In this document: in pieces, positions 55,433 through 64,000 of the stretch
How the letters are laid out: every line of letters begins with the position of its first letter
How positions within the stretch are numbered: the first letter of the stretch is position 1
Source of the DNA: Opisthocomus hoazin
Lineage: Eukaryota; Chordata; Aves; Opisthocomiformes; Opisthocomidae
Reading direction: 5' to 3'
NCBI RefSeq assembly: GCF_030867145.1
Contig: NC_134428.1
Location: forward strand, 25,709,537 to 25,773,536
DNA: 64,000 nt
The notes under the pieces: generated by a model
What the model saw: the letters and a program-made list of their open reading frames with translations, nothing else
What the model was told of the DNA's origin: nothing
The model's database searches: none
Program-made: the position numbers and the translations under genes

Positions 55433-58400
55433 GTGCGTGGGGGCGGCGGGCGCGGGGCGGGCGGCGCAGGCCAGCCCAGCCCGCCCGGCCGCGGCCTGCG
55501 GGAGCCGCGCTCCGCGCTTGGCGGCTCGTCCCCGCGTAGCGTGAGTCAGCCCGGGGCCCGTCCCGCCGGCGTGCGGGGGCAGCGGGGGGGGCGGCCGCGG
55601 GCGGTGGCTGTGGCTCGTGTTGGGGCCGCACGGAGCTGGTCCTTTGTGGCCGTTCTGCCAGCGGCCTTCAGGTTTGTGCTTTAGGCGGGGAGGAAGGCGT
55701 GGGAAGATACGTGGTAGATGTGCGACATGCAGTGCTTACAAAACTCTTGTTTTCCCGGAATTCTATGTAAAATTCTAAGGAATTCTATGTGAAATGCTAA
55801 GGAAATATGGGAGGATATTTTATCATAACCAACTTGCCAGATTTCTTTGAAAGCTGGCAGAGAAAACTGAAAGTGATAGAAATGGATGGCTAATTTGAAG
55901 GGGAAAAAAAAAAAAGTGGGTTTAGTGCTTTAGTTTTGTCTTCAACTGTTTACCTCACCTTTGTTGGAACACTGGTTTTGTGCTGGTTGCCGAAGTTGCT
56001 TGCTAGCAACATTTTGGCTCAGGAGTGTATCTGGGAGTTGTACTCTATGCGGACCCTTTAAAGCACAAGTGTTCTCTCTATCTAAATTATACTTTGGAAT
56101 TTCTTGCTAATGTAACTTCTGTGCAGAAGACATTGTCATTCAGATGCTATTGAGCATCATTTCATCATTTATTTGTAACTCTTCAGTTTTTTCCTGATAT
56201 TACATCTTAACTGTGTCAGGGCAATACTGAAGTTTTATGGCAGAACGTTTACAGTGAATATAGGTAAGAAATGTTCTTAGAGAAGTCACAAATTCTTTTA
56301 AATCTAATAAATGGTGCTTGATTCTCAGAGGTGATAATTGTTTTGTATAACTTAGCGTGAGATGTCAGGTTGATAATCTGCCATCTTGATAAGTTTGAAT
56401 GTGATTAAAGACTTTGGGATGTGACTTTTCAGAAATAAAAAGAATTGTATAGTGTTTTAATTCCTTAAACGTTAATTTTTTTTTTCCTGTGATTCTGTGA
56501 CTCTCGTACAACAGTCTTTTTCTGTAAAATATGTACTAGTGGTTTTTTGTCTTCCTGCTTCATGTATTAAAACTTAAACAGAATATGTACACTGCGGTGA
56601 CTGTAACTTCAGCACCAGCCTTTCAAGTGGTTGGACCTAAAGCTCGCTGTCTATCTACAGATATTTAAACTCTTGTCAGGAGATCTCTGAAGAGACTTAA
56701 CAACACAGCGTTAGGGGTCTTACGGATAGTACGTAGAGACACATTTGCAAGTCTTGGAATTTTTCTAGCAGTATTCAATAAAATTGCCAAGAGCTTTTGA
56801 AAAAGGTTTAATCTCCTTTAAGGGCTTTGCTGCAGAAGGGTCTCTGAATTTTGTCTTCAGTTGCTAATGTGCCTTCAGCTTCACAAATGCTAGCAGGCTG
56901 AATGGCCAGCTGGCTGACGTCACTCCTGCAATAGTTGGGTCTGTGTAAGGCAGAGCCTTAGAACCAGAATGCTGGGTGGTGATGAACTGTGATTGAGCCC
57001 CATCATTATCACCAGAAGAAAAAATGTTTTGAAATAGGCCAAACGTGGATTCTGTTGTAGCAGGTGAGGAGCAGAAAACAAAGCTTGTAAAAGAAAAAAT
57101 TATAAATGTTAGCCCATACAGTGTTAGTCTGATATGCATAATACCAGTTTCACCAAGTGTGTTGCTTTGTTTTCACACGTAATCAGAATCCAGTGAAGAA
57201 AAAGTATCTGCTTAACTAGGTTGTGTTAAATGTGGTGTTGCCTAAAGGGTGAAGTTAAAAAAGGGATATCTTTTGTACTTTAAAGAGCATCGCTCTTGTT
57301 TAACAGGGCCAAGAGCCTCTAGGTAGGTTGTATTGCACTTTGACCTTTGTAAAATGAGTAGAAGATTTTAAATGGTATATTAGTGACACAGATGCTTATC
57401 AAAGTGTTTGTGTAAGGGTGTTTTCCATGTGAAAATGCAAAAATCCCCCAGTGGTTTTCAGACCAAAGCTACAGAGTACATTGCAGTATGCCAAATTTTT
57501 GGTTCATGTGCATAACCGTGGATTTCAGTTGTTATTTATCAGATGTAGGTGCTTAGACTCACCTCCAGAAGATAAAGAAGAAAAACTAGACCAGGATATT
57601 ATGCCTTGATGGAATGTTTGGAATTCTTACGTGTTTTGTTTTTTTTTTATAACTTTGTTTAGAAGTCCTGACTAAATGTTTAAATGATCTTGGAAAGAAC
57701 AAAGTGAACCTTGAGTGCAGATGGCCTGCTTGTTCCGATTTTTTGGAGTACTCAAGCCTTTTACAGTTCATAACTGTTCTCTTCATAATGCAAATGTAGT
57801 AATAGAAGCAATGCTAATATAAGCTAAAAGTAAACCGGTTTTTAAATACCAGTGGGAAAAAAATGATATGGACTCTTTAAGATGCTGGGAAAGCAAAATG
57901 GATGATTGGAACATGTTTGTATTAAAAAGGGGGGGAGGTGTCCTTTTCTGTGCTTACAATAGAGGCATGTTCTCTAAAGGCAGAATTCCCTTCAAAAAGC
58001 ATATACTCAAGAATGATGCATTTAAAGTTGCCTCCTTTTAATTTGATCTGAATTTCTTGACCTGTCTTTTATAGTAGATGTTCTCACAATATTGTGGAAG
58101 AACTGCAGACTCCAGAACTTGGGTTTCTTTCGTGCTCTGTCCTGCCCTGTAACATTTGGACTCAAAACACTTGGAGAATGTGCTGTTCTGCTTACCAGGC
58201 AAAATAAATTTAAAAAAAAAAAAAAAAGGGATTCAGAACTGGTCTTAGGTGAATAGTTTTAAGGAAGAATATTGCTCTTATTAGACTTTCTCTTGAACTC
58301 GGAACTTGCCCGAGTTCAGTGTTGCAGCATGCAGTTGACCATTTTAGTAATGCTGCGATGTGGTGCTGACACTAAATGGAATCACTTGGCCTCACAGCTG

Positions 58401-61400
58401 ATGTCTGTCTGTCTGCTAGAATGTCTTCAACACTCTGCAAACATAGCGTTTTACAGCAGACATTTAAGCAACTTTGAAACCTGCCCTTCCCTGTGCCATT
58501 TTGTGTTGCAGTGCTAGCGTGGGGGATTACTTTGGTCGCACCTCCGAGTGCAGTTAATTCCTGGGCTGCCATGCAGTGTTCCTGTGTAGAGCTTTCAGAA
58601 AGGTTATGGAGTTCCCCGTTTCCCTGAGTTGAGAGTAAGCAGTGTACCTGTTCAGAAACCATGATGTTTCAGTGGAGCTCATGCACGGCCTGTCTGGGAG
58701 TGAGCTGCTTGGACTCTGGCCCCAGCAGGCTGGGGACCTCTCGGGGCTGTGCAGTGAGCGGGGTTAATGTCCCTTGGCCGGGGGCTTAGGGCGGGCGCAG
58801 TTTGCTTTGTCACCCCGTTGTCCCCAGAATTGCTTTCGCGTTCCCAGTCACAGCTGAAACAGTAAGCAGTGCTGATACAACATTAAGGCATCCGGCAGTC
58901 TGTATAATCAGATCTATGATTGAAAGTATGTTAGGTTTTATTGACTCATCCTTTCAGAGCAATAAGGTGCTCTTTTGGAGCACAGTATTGTATAATAATA
59001 ATGCAAATGAAAGTTCCATGAACCATTTGGCCTGCTGAACTAGCTCCTTCAAGAAATGATGATACCAGTTGTAGATGAGATCATGGATACCTCTTGTGGT
59101 GGAAGCTGAAAAGCCAGAAATAGTAGTCCAGTCTATTAATCAGGGTGCTTTGAGGCAGTGCTTTTAGTGCCAACCGCATAGAGGATTTGTTTGTCATGAA
59201 GTAAGTGGTGTTGATGAGAACAGAGTTTAAAAAAAATCACATAAAGAGAAAGCATATTTTTAAGCACTAGGGAGAAAATGTGTTCTTGGGAGTTACCCTG
59301 TTTGCTGGTAGAGACAGTCTGGCATGTTACTTGTCGTTTTCATCTCTTACTCTGCAGATCCTTCCCCCAGTAGCATAATAGCTGGTTAGTAAGGCATCTA
59401 AGCCTAATAAAGGCTTTTCTTTGTCGTTTCACATATAGGCTTGCCTTCTGATGAGCTTCTGTACTTTATCAGGGTGAAAATACTTCTCTAGATAGCACTC
59501 GAGAGATGCTTTTCCAGTGCTGGCAGACTCAAAATGGTGGCTTAGAACAGGCCATAAAATAAAGTAGAAACTTTTTTCAGTAACTTGTTTATAACATGCA
59601 TATGACACAAATTATTAGAACTAGAAGATTTCAGAATTACAGATGAATTTAAACATGGCATTTTTAAATTTTGCATCAAGTATAAAGCAGTCTAAACTTC
59701 AGGGCATAACTTGAGCTGTTTGCGCTGTTTATTCACCACCAAAATGAGCTCAACTAACTGAGGTGAAGGAAAATTAAATGTATTAAAGCCAACTGGTATC
59801 AGGTTCCTTCACAGACTAACTCAGCAATGTGCTCTGCTGTGTGTCAACACTCTTCCACGAGTTCTCGGACTTGGTGGTCAAGCTAGTTGGGTACTTGAAG
59901 TGCCAAATACAAATGCATGCTGTGGTAGGTGTCCTACACCAATACAGCCTTTACTTCACCAAGCTATTGTCAGTCTTCAGTTGATCCATTTAAACGTGTA
60001 CTGGCTGACTTTTAAGGTGAAGTCATTTTTGTATCAGTCTGTTGTTAGATGGCTGGAGCTCTCTTTGTGGTGCACTTAGTGAGTAGGCTGAAAACAAGCA
60101 TATATCTATGTATACATATGAGGATAGGCTGTTCAGAAGGCAGAGATTAATGCTTCTCTTCTAATGTCAATGAACTGTCACAGAAGACTAAAGGAGGACT
60201 AATCTTTTTGCATGGTATACCTCTTGTTCATGTTGAAATTGACCTCTGCAGGCTTGCATAATTTATGAATAAATACATTAGATGCTGTCCTCATATATAC
60301 AGTCTCTTTCTAGGAGAGGTGCTGCCACTGGTGATCTTCTGCAGAACTACCACAATCTTCTGCAGAACTACCACCTGTTTGGCACAGGTGTAGCAAACCC
60401 TGCCTTTTTGTGGAGCCACTGTTGCTTATTGTATATCTCTGAAATCTCAGTCCCATGGTTTGTGATTTGGACCAGAAAGAACACTCTGTATGGCTCTGTT
60501 CCGCCAGGAGAAACAGCTGCTTTGGGCTTCCAGAGCTGCGGCTGGCATGATGTCCCGGTTGTTTAGCTGGGCCTCAGTACTGCTTGAGCTCCTGCTCCAT
60601 CAAAAAGTCCCAGTGCAGCCCTATCTTGACAGGTGACTGTGTAGTGGTGAGATTTTCCGTTTGAGAAGAGCTCTGGGGGTTGGCTTCAGGACACGTCTTC
60701 TGTAAAAGCTTCTGTTTTCATCATTAGTAGTCCTTTCTCCTGCAATTTTGAACTACTATGAAGTCCAGAGGAAGCTTGCTGTTTGGTTCCCTAGGGGAAG
60801 ATCGGGAACTAGTTTCAGCTAAATAATTTTCTGTTTTCTGAAGAAGCATTCTGTCATTTGGAAATAGAAGTAAAAGTTTCAGTTTGTTGTTGAAATGATA
60901 CATTCTAGTAGGTGTGTTTTGTTCTAAGGGAGGTTCCTGCCTGTAGGAATAATATACTGAAAAATGGAACATAAATTGTGAAATATTCTTATTTTGTGTG
61001 TGATCGCTGGGCAAAACCACCCTGACAGCTTGACTAGATACACGGCATCTTTGGTTTTGAGACCATCGTTCCCATTTGGTCTGCAAAGTTAAGGGCTTTT
61101 AATATTTAAAACTGTAGGCAGATTGAAGGGAATGGTTGCTGATAGTGCTTTAAAACATTTAGTCATATCCAGCTTGTGTAAGTACAGTATAAAAACCATT
61201 CCATGGAGAGAGCTTTGCATTTTAAACTTACTCAGTCAAAGTGGTGAGGTTGTTGGTTTTTATTTGGGCCTGATGTAAAAGGTCGGGAGGCTTTCCTGCT
61301 CTTCAGAAGACTAACGTGGTGTAAGTCGGGGCAAAGCAGGGGTAGCTTTAGGCACGTGCTGCTTTTGAAAGGCTTTTAAAGGCTGTCTTCACATAATTCA

Positions 61401-62197
61401 GTTTGAGTCTCTCTGCTCTGCACAAAGTGAATCGAAAGAATTCACATCCATTTGGTTAGTTCGAACTAGACTATTAGCCTAAGAGGGGAGATACCACTTT
61501 AGTTTGAGCTAATTCTGCCCTGCTTTTGAAAGCAAACTCAGGAACACCCCAGAACTTCTGTGATCCAAGTGCTAGCACTGCCAGTTTTGTTACCGTTTAA
61601 ATGTACGGCACTGAGCAGCTGAGAAGTGTGGTGGTTGAGGGATCAAGCTCCAAGAAATAGGCGCGCTCTGTGTTCTGGCAGTCTTGAGAGCTAGCAGCAT
61701 TGGCGAATCGTTTTTAGTTAAAAGCTGTGAAAGCAGTGGCTTGGAGTTATTACTTCAGCCAAGTGCCTGTTTTGTTGCAGGGCAAGCTAGTCAGACTTCA
61801 GAATCCGGCTTAAGCCTTGGAGACTTCGCTGTGGTTGGTGTTTCTCCAAAGATCTGCTGGGTTTGTAGCCTAACAGAAGCAAAACCAACTTAAGGTCAAT
61901 CAGTAAAGAACCTCACGCATTGGCAGACTCTCCTTTAGTGACCTTTGAGATCACTTTGCTGTTGGCCTTCGAACTATTTAAAAAAAAAAAAAAAGAGAAC
62001 ATTTTTGCTGGCTTGTGTTTGATTTTCAAACCTGAAGATTTCTTGAAATGTAGTGTGTTGTGACAATAAAAGCACCGTGTTACACAGAAAATTTTGCTTT
62101 TTTTTTTTTAAAGGGATTCTCTGAAGTGCCGTGTGATTACATATAAATATAGATTCTTACAAATTGACTAACGTTTTTGCTTTGTTTGTGTTTTCAG
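55433..62197 (+). other. RBBP6: RBBP6 intron 1
   Basis: A 6.8-kb GT-AG intron (GTGCGT to TTTTCAG). After the CpG-island tail it is AT-rich unique sequence with A-runs at 58210-58227 and 61980-61994 and a 21-bp direct duplication at 60334-60375. No CR1 or minisatellite is present, unlike the DNA upstream. A - strand open frame at 56864-57139 is the only coding-like item and is weak. Confidence 0.92.
60334..60375. repeat. 21-bp direct duplication
   Basis: Two adjacent copies (60334-60354 and 60355-60375) of a unit starting ATCTTCTGCAGAACTACCAC, identical except for the last base. It lies in RBBP6 intron 1. Confidence 0.9.
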
Positions 62198-62297
62198 AAT
62201 ACACAGATGATAATGCCCTGATTCCTAAGAACTCATCAGTAATTGTGAGAAGAATTCCTATTGGAGGAGTTAAAGCTACGAGCAAAACATATGTTAT
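62198..62297 (+). CDS. RBBP6: RBBP6 exon 2 (end of DWNN domain)
   Basis: A 100-bp exon between GTTTTCAG and GTAAGT. It completes the split Glu codon, encodes YTDDNALIPKNSSVIVRRIP then IGGVKATSKTYV, and ends on the second base of an Ile/Met codon (residue 89 of the protein). The SSVIVRRIPIGG stretch is the last strand of the DWNN ubiquitin-like fold, and the residues after it enter the linker towards the zinc knuckle. One difference from human as I recall is Ala for Ser after VK. If the donor is not used, the codon becomes ATG followed at once by TAA, so intron retention would give a protein of about 89 residues holding just the DWNN fold. Confidence 0.97.
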
Positions 62298-64000
62298 GTA
62301 AGTATCCATAAAGCCTTGTATTCTTTGTTAGGGGTTTCAGTGTGTTAACTTTTTAATTGAAGTTAGTTTACAGAGGCATTGAGATTCTGTTCTCCTAGTT
62401 AAAAGTTGCTGTTAGTTATTGTTGTAATGGGGTAGATTTTAATGTATCTGTCCCAAAGCAGACTTGCATTTTTAGGCCTTCTTGAATGTGGGGTTCAAAC
62501 TCCAACAGTGGTAACTTTTAAGATGATTCTGTTGGGTTTGTTCTTGAGGTTGATTTTTCTGACACCCAAGTTGTAGATCCTGTTTCCTCTGTGTGGAGAG
62601 ATTCCTTGTTATACGTGTCTGCTTGTATTGCTTTTATAGTAAAGTCAGACACGCATTGTAGTGTAAACTTACAATTTGTTCCCGTCTCAGAAGAATCTGA
62701 TTCTCAGTGTTTCACTGTTTTTTGCATTTGGGGGAGGAGGGTGGGATATGGCAGGTATCCTTGTGCCCCAAATCTGGGTTTTTTTTGCATATGAGCTGTA
62801 GAGGAGAGACCAGGGATTGCCAGCTGGCGAACCATGCAAACAAGAAGTTTCATTCATAAGTGATTCCTGTTAATTTCCTAAAGACAATGTCTGTTTCAGG
62901 CAAGAGAAAAAGAGCAATGTCCTTAAGTGTATTGCCTTTTGTGAGAGTACCATGAAGGAGTTAATCCTTTCCAAATTTGCAGCTCAGTGAGCAGTTTAGC
63001 ACGTTACCAAATGTTACTAGCTGTCTTTCTAGGTCTGTTTTTACCCTAAGCTGTTATCTGTGCTCCAGGTTTTAATTCTGTATTCCTAAGATTTGTGAAG
63101 GACAGATAATCAGATGTGTTGATTAAAATTATGTGGTTTTAGACATTCAGGTATTTAGATATTCAAATGGAGTCCTGACTACAGGATTATTGCTGTTATT
63201 CATGTATTCGTACAGACCAGTTCTATATCAGCTACATTAGCATTGTTTGAATGGCCATGTTGTCCAGCTGCCTTAGAGATATGCCTCTCCTCCACAATAA
63301 TTAGATACTACTAACTTGTGGTTTTGCCATGTCTTTCGGATGTTGGTTCTCAATAAATAAGGTATTCTGATGAGTTACAGTGTCTCTCAAACAGTACAGC
63401 AGCATCCTGGTACCCATGAAGCGTTTGCAAGCAAAAACCCCTGAATTTCTGTGGCTCTGCATGTAAACTTTGGGCATATTACTGCGGTAGTTATTGCAGT
63501 GCTTTCAGGCCCAACCTAGTAATTCTGGACACCACAGCATCGTGCTTTTAAACATTGCCCTGTTATGGGGGTCAATATAAATATGCACGCCTAGTGCTGT
63601 CTTGCCAGTGCATCCTCCGTTTCTGGTTGGATGGCACCCTCTCCTGGTATTCTGCCGCCGTCCTAAAATGAGGGGACAGATGCTGCTGGCATGAAAGGTC
63701 AAATAAATACCTGCGTGTGGGGGTACAAAAAGAATGGCATTGCTGTTCTAACATCGAACGTTAACCAGGCAGATTAGCTTTCTATTCCTTCAACTGGAAA
63801 CATTGCAGAAACAACTGGCAGAGTGGTTAAGGTTTGGGAATGATGATGTATGCTGTAGTGGTGGAGAGGCCTTCAAAAATGTGTTACGTTGTAGTATGTT
63901 CTTCAAGGTAAATGAATGAAGAAACCATTGTGTGGTAATCTATTTTGTCGTACTTCCTCCTCTTCAGGAGGTACCTGGCTGTAATGGTGAGCCTGGTGGT
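62298..64000 (+). other. RBBP6: RBBP6 intron 2, 5' part
   Basis: AT-rich intron starting with GTAAGT. I see no exon 3 (expected to begin with the third base of an Ile codon, then SRTEP-like residues) before the window ends, and no repeat or RNA gene. Confidence 0.88.

Larger units (their letters stand above)
54560..55690 (+). promoter_or_regulatory. RBBP6: RBBP6 CpG-island promoter
   Basis: A dense CpG island spanning the upstream region, the 5' UTR, exon 1 and the start of intron 1. There is no TATA box in the expected area. Recognisable housekeeping-type motifs are a CTCF-like site (54619-54633), an E-box CACGTG (54669-54674), a TCACGTA element (54704-54710) and an NRF1-like TGCGCCTGCGCA (54747-54758). 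The transcription start is inferred to lie shortly after the NRF1-like site but cannot be fixed from sequence. The island ends sharply near 55690, where AT-rich intron begins. Confidence 0.8.
54760..64000 (+). other. RBBP6: RBBP6 gene, 5' part
   Basis: The gene for retinoblastoma-binding protein 6, a large nuclear protein with an N-terminal DWNN (ubiquitin-like) domain, a zinc knuckle and a RING finger. By family knowledge it acts as an E3 ligase towards p53/YB-1-type targets and as part of the 3'-end mRNA processing machinery (yeast Mpe1 homologue). Only the first two coding exons are in the window. The zinc knuckle, RING and the long RS/Lys-rich tail lie beyond 64000. The upstream limit is approximate. 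Confidence 0.93.

Noticed and set aside
60724..61086. 120-codon - strand frame in RBBP6 intron 1
   Set aside because: No recognisable family, no splice or poly(A) context. Length is within reach of chance in 6.8 kb of sequence.
1..64000. CRISPR arrays, operons, bacterial features, tRNA or rRNA genes
   Set aside because: The window is vertebrate. Tandem repeats here lack unique spacers, and no tRNA B-box with a foldable tRNA was seen.

Overview
The window is vertebrate nuclear DNA, almost certainly from a bird. The evidence is six or seven CR1-type LINE fragments, several ending in the (ATTCTGTG)n tail typical of CR1; very GC-rich, minisatellite-laden non-coding DNA typical of avian microchromosomes; and the gene pair CACNG3 followed by RBBP6, both on the + strand. 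The same neighbours lie on human 16p12, and I recall the chicken counterpart being on chromosome 14. The species cannot be fixed from the sequence.

Layout. Positions 1-24309 hold the 3' part of CACNG3 (TARP gamma-3, an auxiliary subunit of AMPA receptors). Exon 1 is not in the window, so 1-19832 is the 3' part of intron 1. Coding exons 2, 3 and 4 lie at 19833-19916, 22181-22321 and 23798-24309, with clean AG/GT borders and matching phases. A 3' UTR probably runs to a poly(A) signal at 25222. Positions 25.2-54.6 kb are intergenic. I see no supportable gene there, only CR1 fragments, minisatellites, a 400-bp A/C-only tract, a small orphan GC island and several AT-rich islands that look like regulatory elements. 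Positions 54.6-64.0 kb hold the RBBP6 CpG-island promoter, coding exon 1 (55267-55432) and exon 2 (62198-62297). These encode most of the ubiquitin-like DWNN domain, and the gene runs off the right edge.

Base composition changes sharply just after RBBP6 exon 1, from GC-rich to AT-rich unique intron DNA. The two genes do not form a functional unit: one is a neuronal receptor subunit, the other a ubiquitously expressed ubiquitin-ligase and mRNA-processing factor. Two strong CTCF-like motifs, at 45007-45021 (-) and 54619-54633 (+), point away from each other between the genes. They could mark the boundary that insulates them.

I found no convincing novel coding system. The most interesting signals are non-coding: the divergent CTCF pair, a dense TGACAG (TALE-homeodomain-like) array abutting the RBBP6 promoter, an intronic minisatellite carrying eight consensus 5' splice sites, two uORFs before RBBP6, and the long strand-asymmetric A/C tract.
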